DNA of 64,000 nt from Flammeovirga aprica JL-4 (GCF_012844305.1 NZ_JABANE010000001.1:1-64000), one strand, 5' to 3'. Numbered from the stretch's first letter, positions 25,540 through 35,151 are shown. Program-made: numbers and translations. The notes: generated by a model not told the origin, from the sequence alone.

Positions 25540-27483
25540 TTATTTCCCCATAATTTTGAATACCCATTTATCAGTTTCTTCCAGATAAAGTTTCTGTATA
25601 GTGATCAATACTTGCATTAGCTCCCCGTCATTATTTCTTATGGAAGTGGTCAATTCAGTATGTACAACTTTCCAGTCCATATTTTCAGCGTAAGCAGGGA
25701 ACAACTGACCGATTTCATACTGGTATATTTCTTCTAAGTCATAATCTAGGAAGTCAATAAAAGAATGACTGCCAAACCAAATAGATCCATCTTCCTCAGC
25801 TATGATCAAACGTCCGCCTGTAATGTCTACAACTTCGTTCAGGAGCTTTTTAGACTTCTCTGTTTCCCTTCTTTCTCTTACTAGGAGTTCCTGCGTAGCT
25901 TGAAGTTCCTCCATATTCTGCTTCATTTCCTCCTCACTGGTTCTTAACTCGTCTGTGAGTCTTTTACTGTCATTATACAGTTTGCTTACGTTAGACGTAT
26001 TCTCAGAGGTTATTACGGAGGTGGCAATAGCTCCGCCAATCTCTTCCAATAATTGGAAAGATTTCTTTTCGAAAGGTTTGAAGGAAGCGATTTCCAGAAT
26101 TACCTCAACGTTGCCATGAGATTTGAAAGGATAAATAATCAATGCAGAAGGTCCTGCGTCTCCAAGTCCAGAGCGGATGTTGATATAATCTTCAGGAATT
26201 TCTGTCAAGTAAATAAATTCTCCTTCCTGCCATATTTCACCGATCAATCCTTCACCAAGCTGTACTTTTTGTTTTTCCACCTCTTTATGAAAGTCAAAAG
26301 CATACAATGCTGATAATTCCATAAATTCTTCTTCAGTGATAGGATCTTTCTTATGAATGTAGAAAGAGGCGTGAGAGCAGTCCATAAACCTTGAGATCTC
26401 CTTCACAAGGGCATTACCTAGCTCATCAGCATCGTTGCTATGAATACGGATCAATTTATTGAGTCTTGCAGAGCCTTCATTGACCCATTCGCGCTCGTTT
26501 CTTTCTTTGGAGTTTTGCTCCAGTCTGTTTTTAGTTTCAATCAAAGAATGGATGAAAGGGTCATTCTTAAATTGCTCCTCATTGATCTTTTCAAACTCAA
26601 TATTAAAGTTGCCCTTACTGAATTCCATTACATATTCTGAAATGTCTTCTAGTTTTTCCTTCATAAACAGTAATGAATTTCTCATGGTATTCATTTCCTG
26701 TGTGCCGGAGGAATCAAAATTGACATCCAGATTACCGGAAGCGATTTTATTACTTTTCTGAGCAAGTTCTTTCAAAGGTGTGATCAAAGCCCTTCTCAAA
26801 ACAATAATATTGGCCAAGCCCAATATCAAAATCAGAAAAGTGGCAATGAAAATAAAGCGAGTGATTTGATATTCAATCTCTACAGCATCATTGACATAAG
26901 CTTTTACAAGGTCTTGATTGACCTTGAGCATGTCGTCAGATGTTTTTTCCAAATAAGTAAGACTATTTATAACAGCTACATTCTCTTCATCCACTTTCGA
27001 TAAAAGTCCCACACTGTCCAGCATAGCAGTATCTAAAGGGATATTCATATTGAAAGTGTAATTTGAAGTGTAAAGAGGCTCTTCTAGAATAACCCTGATA
27101 TGATTTCTGAAAGGTTTCCACACTTCTTCCACTCTTTCAATGTAATCGTCTACACGGTCGCTTGCAGGGCGAATTCTTTTGCCATCAAAACCGGGTACTG
27201 TACCACCGTGTTTCATGGCCAAAAGAGAACCGTCGTAAAGGTCTAAAGCTTCTTTAAGGCTATTCAGATTATCTTTTTCTCCAGTGCTTACATAAATATT
27301 TGACAGCAATACCATTCTTTGAGAAAGCATAGCATTTCTTGAAGAAATATCTACCTCCAAACTTTCATTCTGATATAAACCCAATAAGGTCAATACAGTA
27401 AAAAGCATGGTTGCAGTGAGAATACCTCCAATCCAGAAAATGATTTGCTTGATAGTGAATTGCTTTAAATATTTGTCTATCAT
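25540..27483 (-). CDS. membrane sensor: PilJ-like, HAMP, GAF and PAS domains, no output
   Basis: A 647-residue inner-membrane sensor. TM1 lies at about 12-34 and TM2 at 209-232. The extracellular part starts with a type IV pilus/NarX-like sensing motif (RNAMLSQRMVLLSN). A HAMP linker follows TM2, then a GAF domain (about 345-500), a coiled coil (SEEEMKQNMEELQATQELLVRERRE region, about 505-545) and a PAS-like domain (GRLIIAEEDGSIWFGSHSFIDFLDY, about 555-645). It ends there: no histidine kinase, GGDEF, cyclase or methyl-accepting module is present, and the stop is followed by a strong terminator. It must signal through a partner. Confidence 0.75.
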   Translation of the reverse strand: MIDKYLKQFTIKQIIFWIGGILTATMLFTVLTLLGLYQNESLEVDISSRNAMLSQRMVLLSNIYVSTGEKDNLNSLKEALDLYDGSLLAMKHGGTVPGFDGKRIRPASDRVDDYIERVEEVWKPFRNHIRVILEEPLYTSNYTFNMNIPLDTAMLDSVGLLSKVDEENVAVINSLTYLEKTSDDMLKVNQDLVKAYVNDAVEIEYQITRFIFIATFLILILGLANIIVLRRALITPLKELAQKSNKIASGNLDVNFDSSGTQEMNTMRNSLLFMKEKLEDISEYVMEFSKGNFNIEFEKINEEQFKNDPFIHSLIETKNRLEQNSKERNEREWVNEGSARLNKLIRIHSNDADELGNALVKEISRFMDCSHASFYIHKKDPITEEEFMELSALYAFDFHKEVEKQKVQLGEGLIGEIWQEGEFIYLTEIPEDYINIRSGLGDAGPSALIIYPFKSHGNVEVILEIASFKPFEKKSFQLLEEIGGAIATSVITSENTSNVSKLYNDSKRLTDELRTSEEEMKQNMEELQATQELLVRERRETEKSKKLLNEVVDITGGRLIIAEEDGSIWFGSHSFIDFLDYDLEEIYQYEIGQLFPAYAENMDWKVVHTELTTSIRNNDGELMQVLITIQKLYLEETDKWVFKIMGK

Positions 27484-27719
27484 TATTTTATATTATTAGA
27501 TCTTTCGAAGATACTTCAGGAATAAAAAATAGGATTTATCTTCCTGTGAAATAAAAATACTAGAATTAATTTATTCTTTGCTGTGTATTTTTCTGAAACT
27601 CTATTTTATAACGCTTTTATAATTAAAAATGTATAAAGAGTGGACTTGAATGAAGCGAAAATTATGTGCCAATTTTTGATTAGGGTTGTTTGTGCAAGGG
27701 ATAGTATTGAAATAATGAT
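27484..27719. other. AT-rich intergenic region
   Basis: Between the sensor start and the transporter terminator I see no gene, tRNA or strong structure. The promoter of the sensor gene should lie close to 27484 but no clear box is visible. Confidence 0.45.
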
Positions 27720-27755
27720 ATAAAAAAAGCCACTCCAATTTCTTGAAGTAGCTTT
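27720..27755 (-). terminator. terminator of the MFS transporter gene
   Basis: On the minus strand AAAGCTACTTC / GGAGTGGCTTT (11 pairs, two wobble) with an 8-base loop and seven Ts. Confidence 0.8.
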
Positions 27756-27798
27756 TCTTTTGAAGAGTTTTATACTTTAGAAAGCATAAAATCATGTA

Positions 27799-29148
27799 TT
27801 AACTTTTCTTCTGATCTGATACTAATGACACACACAAGGCACCGATAATTAATACAATACCGGCCATCGTTAATAAGCCAACAGCATTACCATTAAAGAA
27901 AGTAGATGCGATAGTACCGCCAAAAAGACCAGCAAAGATTTGAGGACCTGCAATAGTTACATTGAAGATACCCATATAAATACCCATTTTTTCAGCAGGA
28001 AGATTTTCAGAAAGAATACTGAATGGCATTGCTAGAATAGCTGCCCAAGCAATACCTACACCTGCCATTGAAGCAAATAATAAGTATTTATCTTGAATCA
28101 TCTCAATACTCAATAGGCCCAAACCTCCTAAAATAAGTGCACCTGCATAAACTGTTTTTCTATTTGTAGCCTTGATTAAGCTAGGCATTGCCACAGAGAA
28201 TAATGCAGCGGCCAAACTGTACATAGCGAACATCAGGCCTACCCAGTTACCTGCTTCGTTGAAAGCAGCAGACGTAGAATCACCTGGTTCTGTATGCCAA
28301 ATGTGTTGTGCAATGGCAGGAGTTGAATATACCCACATAAAGTAAAATGCCACCCAAGAGCAAAGCTGTACAGCTGCTAATTGGAACATTACTTTAGGTG
28401 ATGATAAAAGCGTTTTAAAGAACGAATCTTTATTTTCAGTATCAGCTTTTTTAGCTTCTAAATCAATATTGTTGTATTCTGCATATTCTTCAGGAGGATA
28501 TTCTTTTGTTCTTAAAGCCGTCCATAATACTGTAATCATTAGCGTAGCTCCTCCAATATAGAATGACCAAACCACTGAATCTGCAACTTTTTGACCTTCT
28601 GCAGGTTCATTGGCAACACCAACCATTGTTAAAATGAAAGGTAAAGCGGAACCAATTACGGCACCTGTGTTAATTAGGAAACTTTGAACGGAATAACCAA
28701 GATCACGTTGTTTGTCATTTACCATATCACCCACCAATGCTCTAAAAGGCTGGAAAGTAACGTTAAATGAAGCATCCATGATCAGTAGCATCGTAGCACC
28801 AAAAAGCATTGGAGGCATTAAAGCAACAAAAAACTCAGAGTTAGGCATTAAAAACATTGCGGCAGTTGCAGCAATAGCCCCTCCAATAATAAAAGGAATT
28901 CTTCTACCCCATTTAGTCCATGTGCTATCCGAAGCACCACCAATAATAGGCTGAATAATAATACCTGCAATAGGGGCCGCTAGCCAGAAATAGCCTAGGT
29001 CATGAACATCAGCACCGAGTGCCTGAAGAATACGGCTTACATTACCGTTTTGTAAGGCAAAACCAAATTGAACACCTAAGAAGCCAAAGCTTAGATTCCA
29101 TATTTGCCAAAAGGATAAATCAGGTTTAAGGGATTTTTTATTTGACAT
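27799..29148 (-). CDS. MFS sugar transporter (SLC45-like)
   Basis: A 12-helix major facilitator, 449 residues, resembling the SLC45/plant-sucrose group: FGFLGVQFGFALQNGNVSRILQALGA at the N-terminus, GGASDSTWTKWGRRIPFI as the loop 2-3 motif (D and RR), and QPFRALVGDM before helix 5. Such proteins import sucrose, maltose or related glucosides by proton symport. No glycosidase or polysaccharide utilisation genes adjoin it, so the substrate stays open. Confidence 0.85.
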   Translation of the reverse strand: MSNKKSLKPDLSFWQIWNLSFGFLGVQFGFALQNGNVSRILQALGADVHDLGYFWLAAPIAGIIIQPIIGGASDSTWTKWGRRIPFIIGGAIAATAAMFLMPNSEFFVALMPPMLFGATMLLIMDASFNVTFQPFRALVGDMVNDKQRDLGYSVQSFLINTGAVIGSALPFILTMVGVANEPAEGQKVADSVVWSFYIGGATLMITVLWTALRTKEYPPEEYAEYNNIDLEAKKADTENKDSFFKTLLSSPKVMFQLAAVQLCSWVAFYFMWVYSTPAIAQHIWHTEPGDSTSAAFNEAGNWVGLMFAMYSLAAALFSVAMPSLIKATNRKTVYAGALILGGLGLLSIEMIQDKYLLFASMAGVGIAWAAILAMPFSILSENLPAEKMGIYMGIFNVTIAGPQIFAGLFGGTIASTFFNGNAVGLLTMAGIVLIIGALCVSLVSDQKKS

Positions 29149-29285
29149 AGATAATTTATTGATATTAATTTTTTTTCATTCTCTATAGACAAATATAGAA
29201 ATGTAAACATAACAATTAACTGATAAACGTTAGGTCTTTCAGGTTTTTGTTTACTTTTTTTTCTGCAATCGGTTGTTACTTGAAA

Positions 29286-29319
29286 ATAAAAAAAGGCCAT
29301 TACTAAAAAGTAACGGCCT
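29286..29319 (-). terminator. terminator of the small membrane protein gene
   Basis: On the minus strand AGGCCGTTAC / GTAATGGCCT with a 6-base loop and a run of Ts, about 28 bases after the stop. Confidence 0.85.
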
Positions 29320-29346
29320 GATCTATTTTTTTATAAAAAGTAATCC

Positions 29347-29544
29347 TTATGCAGACTGCTTTTTGTTTTTACATTGGCTAGGGTCATTTCCACAGAAGCT
29401 ACAAGTTTTTCCTTCAGGATTTAGGAAAGGGCTTTGAGAAGCACATGTTCCTTCAAACTTACCGTCTTTCTTGAAAATTAATTTTACGGACATTAAAATG
29501 AAAAATGCACCTAGAATACCAACGGTTAATAATACGATTTCCAT
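29347..29544 (-). CDS. small cysteine-rich membrane protein
   Basis: A 65-residue protein with one N-terminal helix (MEIVLLTVGILGAFFILM) and a soluble tail with five cysteines: CASQSPFLNPEGKTCSFCG...QC. Membrane-anchored proteins with this CASQ...CxxCG pattern are common in Bacteroidota, often near nitrate or oxygen-related redox genes, but the function is unknown. The cysteines could bind metal. The ATG at 29544 is preferred because it opens straight into the helix; a longer frame begins at 29580. Confidence 0.7.
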   Translation of the reverse strand: MEIVLLTVGILGAFFILMSVKLIFKKDGKFEGTCASQSPFLNPEGKTCSFCGNDPSQCKNKKQSA

Positions 29545-29745
29545 AATGAACTTTATGTTATGTGCCTTGTATGAAGGCAATGATCTTCTGTAAAAAGGCT
29601 AATATCAATTTTTGATATCAATTCACTTGTTGTCACAAAGATATATAAACTTTGCGTGTTTTTGTGTTAAATGTAAAGAGGAAAGTACACTTTACTTTAA
29701 ACTTTCAAACAAATTAACAAATGTTCATATGTCTGCTGTGCACTT

Positions 29746-30162
29746 TTATAAATACTGAAGTTTAATGTTGACGAGCGCATCATTTTCCTTTTCGAGTGTA
29801 AAGGCATATTCTTCAAAATCAGGTTCTTTCATTTTCACTTTCTTATCCCATGAATAACCAAAACCTTCTTTTGGAATACCAATCCAATTGCTTGTCATTT
29901 CGTCATTATTATCCTCATCATGACAAATTCTGATCCCGTAAACGCCAGGTTTTACATCAGGAATAGAAATCTTTACTATATCCTCTTCTATTTTCTGTTT
30001 CAATTCCACAATAGACGCTAGGTCTTTGTCAACTACTTGAACTAAGATATGTCCTTTGGTGTTTCTTAACCCTTCAACTTTCAATTCAATTTTTGATTGT
30101 GTTTGAGCGAAGAGTAGGTTAGCAGTTAAAAATAATAGAGTTCCTAAAATTATATTTTTCAT
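29746..30162 (-). CDS. DUF2141 domain exported protein
   Basis: A 138-residue exported protein with a signal peptide (cleavage near LLFAQ-T). The mature part has the DUF2141 pattern: IELKVEGLRNTKGHILVQVVDK, then VKPGVYGIRICHDEDNNDEMTSNWIGIPKEGFGYS, an immunoglobulin-like beta fold with the acidic DEDNN turn. Family function is unknown; the acidic loop looks like a Ca2+ site, which is inference. Monocistronic by spacing. Confidence 0.85.
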   Translation of the reverse strand: MKNIILGTLLFLTANLLFAQTQSKIELKVEGLRNTKGHILVQVVDKDLASIVELKQKIEEDIVKISIPDVKPGVYGIRICHDEDNNDEMTSNWIGIPKEGFGYSWDKKVKMKEPDFEEYAFTLEKENDALVNIKLQYL

Positions 30163-30325
30163 GATTTTGGTTTTTGTTCAGTAAATGTACGCGTAATACG
30201 TGAGTGATATTACTATCAACAATATAAAGAGAAATTTGTTATTCAAATAGTTGGAAGGGAAGGAGTAATGTGAAGAGCACATTTGGAATATAGATTTTTA
30301 CTAAAAGAGATGTTTCAAAGATGCT

Positions 30326-30925
30326 CTAAATTTTAGGGAGACCAATTTTATATTTAATGGCAATAAGACGTATTCCAATTACAGTGCCTATGCAACTCCA
30401 AGTACAAATCAAGGCACTGACACCTAAAAATGAAAACCCTATAAATACCAAACACCCTACAATACAAGCTGTAGCATAAATTTCATCTCTGAAGATTAAT
30501 GGTACTTCATTACAAAGCGTATCTCTGATAATACCACCAAGTACAGCAGTGAATGTTCCCATTATGACACCAATAGCAGGTGAAATATCATGAAGTAAAG
30601 CCTTTTCTAGACCAATAAAAGTAAATACCCCCAACCCCATAGTATCAAACAGGAAAAGCGTCTTTCTAAGTTGAGCCACTTTTTCTTTGAAGAGTACCGT
30701 GAAACTTACTGCTAAGGAGATAATGAGCAGGTAGTTGGTGTCGATCATCCAGAAAACAGGAGTGGCGCCTAGCATCATATCTCTCGTTGTTCCACCGCCA
30801 ACAGCCGTCACACTTGCTACGAATAATGCTCCGAAAATATCAAAGCGTTTTTCCGATGCGGCAAGAGTACCCGAAATAGCGAAAACAAAAGTTCCGATAA
30901 GGTCAAGGATATTTATTAAGGTCAT
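30326..30925 (-). CDS. TRIC-type cation channel / UPF0126 membrane protein
   Basis: A 199-residue protein with six or seven hydrophobic helices in two repeats, each with the glycine-rich kink motif: GGGTTRDMMLG and GGIIRDTLCNEVP. This is the signature of UPF0126 proteins, bacterial relatives of trimeric intracellular cation channels. It starts 10 bases after the stop of the GT9 gene, so the two are co-transcribed. Confidence 0.9.
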   Translation of the reverse strand: MTLINILDLIGTFVFAISGTLAASEKRFDIFGALFVASVTAVGGGTTRDMMLGATPVFWMIDTNYLLIISLAVSFTVLFKEKVAQLRKTLFLFDTMGLGVFTFIGLEKALLHDISPAIGVIMGTFTAVLGGIIRDTLCNEVPLIFRDEIYATACIVGCLVFIGFSFLGVSALICTWSCIGTVIGIRLIAIKYKIGLPKI

Positions 30926-30935
30926 ATTGATAGAA

Positions 30936-31982
30936 TTAGGCTTTTCCTATAGCATCTACTACTTTTTTGTAAACCATTTCAGGTGTTACACCTTCAAGGC
31001 AAGCGTAATCTTCTCTCAAGCAAGGTTTGTTTCCGAAGACTGAACATGGGCGGCAATCCAGTTCCTTTACAGAAATTTCTGCAATATTATCTGTAGACTG
31101 ACCATAGCCTAAGAAACCTGCATAATGATGAGTAGCACCCCAAACAGATACACATTCTGTACCTACCAATGAGGCCATGTGCATATTCGCTGAGTCCATG
31201 CTGACCATTACATCAAGTTGAGCAATAATGTCTAGTTCTTCCTTTAGTTTTACTTTCCCAGCTAAGCTGATACTGCCAGGTAATTCTTTGACACAATTAT
31301 CTAAAATTTCAGCTTCTTCTCCAGGACCACCAAAGAAGATCACTTTTGCATTTTTCTTTTCAGCTAAAAGTTTTCCTAATGCAACGGCTTTTTGTTCTCC
31401 CCATATTTTTCCTTTATGCTGTGCAAAAGGGGCAATACCAATCCATGGAGATGTTTTATCACCTAAAAGCTTGCTCGTTTCCTCACTTAAGTCACCTTCT
31501 TTTTTGACAGGTAATTGATTGGATAAAGAAACATTGAAACCCAGTTTACGGAAAACATCAGCATATCTTTCTACTGTTGCTCTAAGAGGTTTTAATTCCT
31601 TAGTACCAGAAGCTACTAATGCCTTTTTTTCTTTTCTCCCTTTATCAATTCTCACCACTTTATAGCCTGATAATTGAAATAATCCACCAATAATAAAAGT
31701 TCTAAGTACGGAATGTAAATCTGCTACAGCATCAAACGGCCCTAATTGTTTTAGGTCTTTCGTTAATGCTCTCAACCCTTTAAAATCTTTATACTTGTTG
31801 CTTAAATCGGCACCGAAAAATGTCAATCTAGGAATATCATCAAAGAAGGGTTTTAAAAAAGGACGGGAAACCATCACAATTTCCAAATCTTCATTCTGTG
31901 CTAAAATTTCTTTTAAAACAGGAGCGGTCATTGCCACATCGCCCATTGCGGAAAACCTTAAGGATAGAATTTTTTTAGACAT
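30936..31982 (-). CDS. glycosyltransferase family 9 (heptosyltransferase-like)
   Basis: GT-B fold transferase of lipopolysaccharide synthesis, 348 residues. Typical GT9 motifs are RFSAMGDVAMTAPVL at the N-terminus, DLHSVLRT, IAPFAQHKGKIW and MVSMDSANMHMASLVGTECVSVWGATHH in the donor-binding half. It precedes the TRIC gene by 10 bases and follows the DUF4254 gene, a pairing known from other Bacteroidota. A terminator-like hairpin lies between DUF4254 and this gene. Confidence 0.9.
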   Translation of the reverse strand: MSKKILSLRFSAMGDVAMTAPVLKEILAQNEDLEIVMVSRPFLKPFFDDIPRLTFFGADLSNKYKDFKGLRALTKDLKQLGPFDAVADLHSVLRTFIIGGLFQLSGYKVVRIDKGRKEKKALVASGTKELKPLRATVERYADVFRKLGFNVSLSNQLPVKKEGDLSEETSKLLGDKTSPWIGIAPFAQHKGKIWGEQKAVALGKLLAEKKNAKVIFFGGPGEEAEILDNCVKELPGSISLAGKVKLKEELDIIAQLDVMVSMDSANMHMASLVGTECVSVWGATHHYAGFLGYGQSTDNIAEISVKELDCRPCSVFGNKPCLREDYACLEGVTPEMVYKKVVDAIGKA

Positions 31983-31994
31983 AACTTAGTACTT

Positions 31995-32050
31995 ACAAAA
32001 AGAAGTTGTTCTTTTTCCATTCAAGAGTAAAGGAAACAGAACAACTTCTT
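31995..32050 (-). terminator. hairpin terminator between DUF4254 and GT9 genes
   Basis: AAGAAGTTGTTCT (32000-32012) pairs with AGAACAACTTCTT (32038-32050), 13 base pairs, with T-rich sequence on the minus strand. The large 25-base loop can form a few extra pairs. Confidence 0.7.
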
Positions 32051-32069
32051 AATTTATGATAGCAAGGAA

Positions 32070-32678
32070 TTACTTCCCTTCTTTATACAATACAGGGTTC
32101 AATGAAGGATCATTGTACATTTTCATTTGCTTGTACACCTTCATGTATTTTTTACCCGCCTCAATATCGTTGATCAATTCTTCGATAGCAGTAGACAAAT
32201 CTACTCTTTGCTCTAAAAGAATATCCAATTTAGTCTGACAAGCAGCTTTGTGTTCAGGAGTAGCGCTTTCACGATCTACTTCCTCTTGCATATGATAGAT
32301 TTTCAATGCTAAAATTGATAATCTGTCAATAGCCCATGCTGGACTTTCAGTGTTGATACTAGCACCTTCAACAGGCTGAACATCTTTATATTTTTCTAAG
32401 AACCAGCTATCAATAAACTCAACAACGTCAGTACGCTCTTGGTTTGAAGCATCAATTCTTCTTTTAATTTTCAAAGCTTCATCAGGATTGATGTTAGGAT
32501 CACGAATGATGTCCTCAAGGTGCCATTGCACAGTGTCAATCCAGTTTTTTAAGTAGATAAGGTGTTGAATATCTTCCTTTTCGAAAGGATTTTCGATAGG
32601 TGTATCCACATGATCCTTAATATGGTATTTCTCAATACTTTGTGAGAAAATAGAATTACAATTTTCTGTAAATTGCAT
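32070..32678 (-). CDS. DUF4254 family protein
   Basis: A 202-residue, almost fully helical cytosolic protein matching DUF4254: FEKEDIQHLIYLKNWIDTVQWHLEDIIRDP, INTESPAWAIDRLSILALKIYHM and LLEQRVDLSTAIEELINDI. No catalytic motif is visible. The family is commonly found beside GT9 glycosyltransferases, as here, which suggests a role in envelope polysaccharide synthesis (inference from neighbourhood). A TATCTTTG promoter box lies about 30 bases upstream. Confidence 0.88.
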   Translation of the reverse strand: MQFTENCNSIFSQSIEKYHIKDHVDTPIENPFEKEDIQHLIYLKNWIDTVQWHLEDIIRDPNINPDEALKIKRRIDASNQERTDVVEFIDSWFLEKYKDVQPVEGASINTESPAWAIDRLSILALKIYHMQEEVDRESATPEHKAACQTKLDILLEQRVDLSTAIEELINDIEAGKKYMKVYKQMKMYNDPSLNPVLYKEGK

Positions 32679-32710
32679 ACTATGTTTTTTTATAGTTTAT
32701 AATTTGAAAG

Positions 32711-32718
32711 CAAAGATA
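32711..32718 (-). promoter_or_regulatory. -7 promoter element for the DUF4254 gene
   Basis: TATCTTTG on the minus strand, a TAnnTTTG match between the rlmB stop and the DUF4254 start. No -33 box recognised. Confidence 0.4.
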
Positions 32719-32725
32719 AGAAAAT

Positions 32726-33529
32726 CTACTTCTGTGTTGCCATCATTCTCTGTCTGTTTGCCTCAAAAGTGATAATTCCTGCCGCAACACCCACATTAAG
32801 TGAACTTACTTTACCTGTCATTGGAATTTTAGCTAATTTATCAGCCATATGAATAATATCCGGTGAGATACCATCTTCCTCAGAACCCATTACGACAGCA
32901 GTAGGGATTTCCATGTCCACGTAGTAGACATCTTTAGAACCTTTCTCAGTACAACATACCACTTGAAGTCCACTTCCTTGAAGGTCTAAAATAGCTGCTT
33001 GTAAATCATCTACCCTTGCTACAGGAATATGGTTCAATGCACCCGCAGAAGTTCTTACTGCATCACTGCCAATCTGAGCAGATCCTTTTTTAGGGATAAC
33101 AATCAAATCTACTCCAGCACATTCTGCTGTTCTGGCAATAGCACCGAAGTTTCTAACGTCAGTAACTCTGTCCAACACTAAAACTAATGGCGTTTTCCCT
33201 TCTTCAAAAGTAGTGGCAATCACGTTTTGTGGGTCCACGTAATCAATGGCTGGTACGAAACCAATCACACCTTGGTGATTTTTTGAAGTAATTCTCTGAA
33301 GTTTCTCTACTGGAACTCTTGAAACTACAATCCCCGCTTTATTAGCCATTTTGTGAATCTCAGCAATTGATTCATTGTGAGAGTCTCTTGTGATAAAAAG
33401 CTTTTCAAATTGCTTTCCTGCTTCTAATGCTTCAACGATGGGCTGAATACCGTACATGATATCAGCAGCATTAGGTTTTGGTTTTTTGTTATATCTTGAA
33501 AAGTTTTTCTTCTTTTTATCGTCGTACAT
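32726..33529 (-). CDS. rlmB: 23S rRNA (guanosine-2'-O-)-methyltransferase RlmB
   Basis: SpoU-family (knotted SPOUT) 2'-O-methyltransferase that modifies 23S rRNA. The N-terminus has the substrate-binding domain (MYGIQPIVEALEAG), then the three SPOUT motifs: VLDRVTDVRNFGAIARTAECAG, VVMGSEEDGIS and IPMTGKVSSLNVGVAAGI. Length 267 is typical. The extra lysine-rich 20 residues at the N-terminus are common in this phylum. Confidence 0.93.
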   Translation of the reverse strand: MYDDKKKKNFSRYNKKPKPNAADIMYGIQPIVEALEAGKQFEKLFITRDSHNESIAEIHKMANKAGIVVSRVPVEKLQRITSKNHQGVIGFVPAIDYVDPQNVIATTFEEGKTPLVLVLDRVTDVRNFGAIARTAECAGVDLIVIPKKGSAQIGSDAVRTSAGALNHIPVARVDDLQAAILDLQGSGLQVVCCTEKGSKDVYYVDMEIPTAVVMGSEEDGISPDIIHMADKLAKIPMTGKVSSLNVGVAAGIITFEANRQRMMATQK

Positions 33530-33591
33530 AATCTTAATTCTATCTTATAAACGAACCAAGTACATACGGTAGCACTAGGTCCAACATGGCG

Positions 33592-33599
33592 CAAAGTTA
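33592..33599 (-). promoter_or_regulatory. -7 promoter element for rlmB
   Basis: TAACTTTG on the minus strand, 63 bases before the rlmB ATG. Single-box match. Confidence 0.4.
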
Positions 33600-33662
33600 A
33601 CGAACCTTATCCATATGAAGGCCTTCATTTTGTAAACTTCTATTAATCATGACATAAAAAGT

Positions 33663-34958
33663 CTAATTATCTTCCTTTTGAAGTGCATTTGTGAAGTCAA
33701 TAATCAAATTGTAAGCACCTTTGAAGCCTGAAAGTGGGAGTGGAGGTTTATCATAAACATCATGATAATGTGTCCATGAACTGCCCATCAGGTAGAAAAA
33801 GAAGCTAGGAACACCATTTTCAGAGAAAAAATAATGATCTGAATTGGCGGCTTTCCCTCTCTGAGCTACCTTGGAAAGGTATTGTTGTTTGTTGTTGATT
33901 TTCTCTAGTAATAGATACTCTTCTTTGAATACGCTTCCATTTACAGCCATCATTCCTTCCTCTCCACTTCCAAAAAGATCTAGATTGACAACAAAGCGTA
34001 TTTGTTCCAAAGGAAAGAAAGGATTTTCAACATAGTATTTAGAGCCAATTAACCCAGCTTCTTCACTGCCAAAGCCTATAAAAACAATAGAATAGTCTGG
34101 TGGATTTTGAGCATAATATTTAGCTACTTCTATCATCATACTTACACCAGAAGCGTTATCGTTGGCTCCAGGGAAAATGCATTTCTTACCAATGCTCCCC
34201 AAGTGATCATAATGAGCTGAAATGATGATATATTTCTCTGGATTTTTTATTCCTTTTATATAACCGATCACGTTCTGTGAAGTATACTTTTCAAACATTT
34301 GTGCTTCCAATTGGAATGAAATGGAAGTCACATCTTTAGGAAATACATTTTCATTGATGTAAAACCTTGGTTTAGGGAGTTGCCAACGGCCTATACTGTG
34401 ATTAAACTTACTTTTATATAAAACAATTATACCATCAGCTTGAAGCATTTTCTGCAGAATTACTCTATTCCATGAAAAACGCTTTTTCTCCTGTTCTTCC
34501 CCATAAACGACTACTTTACCGCTAAGATCTATTTTTAGAAATTCCTTTAAACTTTCATCATTTGTGAAAATTTTTTCATCAATATAATATGGAACAGCAT
34601 CTTTTATTTCTCCACCGCCAGCATCAGAAGCAGGAATAAAGTCTACACCTAATTTAAAATTTTTCTTATTGATTTTGATTTCAGCTTTTCCTGGGAATGT
34701 ATTGACAGGTAGTTGATATTCCTGATAGTAACTGTTTTTGTTTGGAAAGGGACTGATATTTAATGCTTTGAATTGTTCATTAATAAAAAGCGCTGCTTTC
34801 TTATCTCCATCAAAGGTATATCCTCTTCCTTTAAATGATTTTGAACATAATGTGTTGATATTGGACTTTACCGCATTCATGTCCTGAGCGTAACTTGAAA
34901 TAGTCCAACTTGATAGAATTACAAAAAAATACTTATAAATATGTCTGAAAAAATGCAC
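33663..34958 (-). CDS. M28 family zinc aminopeptidase, exported
   Basis: A 431-residue exported peptidase with a signal peptide (about residues 6-24). A protease-associated insert is followed by the M28 metal site: SAHYDHLG (His, Asp), GANDNASG (Asp bridging the two zinc ions), GSEEAGLIGS (catalytic Glu-Glu), VNLDLFG (Asp) and a C-terminal HYHD-type histidine (THYHDVYDKP). All expected ligands are seen, so it should be active. Probable role: trimming peptides in the periplasm or outside the cell. Confidence 0.9.
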   Translation of the reverse strand: MHFFRHIYKYFFVILSSWTISSYAQDMNAVKSNINTLCSKSFKGRGYTFDGDKKAALFINEQFKALNISPFPNKNSYYQEYQLPVNTFPGKAEIKINKKNFKLGVDFIPASDAGGGEIKDAVPYYIDEKIFTNDESLKEFLKIDLSGKVVVYGEEQEKKRFSWNRVILQKMLQADGIIVLYKSKFNHSIGRWQLPKPRFYINENVFPKDVTSISFQLEAQMFEKYTSQNVIGYIKGIKNPEKYIIISAHYDHLGSIGKKCIFPGANDNASGVSMMIEVAKYYAQNPPDYSIVFIGFGSEEAGLIGSKYYVENPFFPLEQIRFVVNLDLFGSGEEGMMAVNGSVFKEEYLLLEKINNKQQYLSKVAQRGKAANSDHYFFSENGVPSFFFYLMGSSWTHYHDVYDKPPLPLSGFKGAYNLIIDFTNALQKEDN

Positions 34959-35151
34959 TGATAAATTGATTAAAGGTTTAATTTTTTATAGCTTATACAT
35001 ACGAAAGCTTAAAACTACTATTCTTAGTATTTAAAACACAGTATATAAACAATATATTTTACTATAACCGATGCACTATTATTCTTCATTGATTTTTAGA
35101 TGATTGCATCAAATAAACAATACTAACCACATACACATAAAAACAAACACT

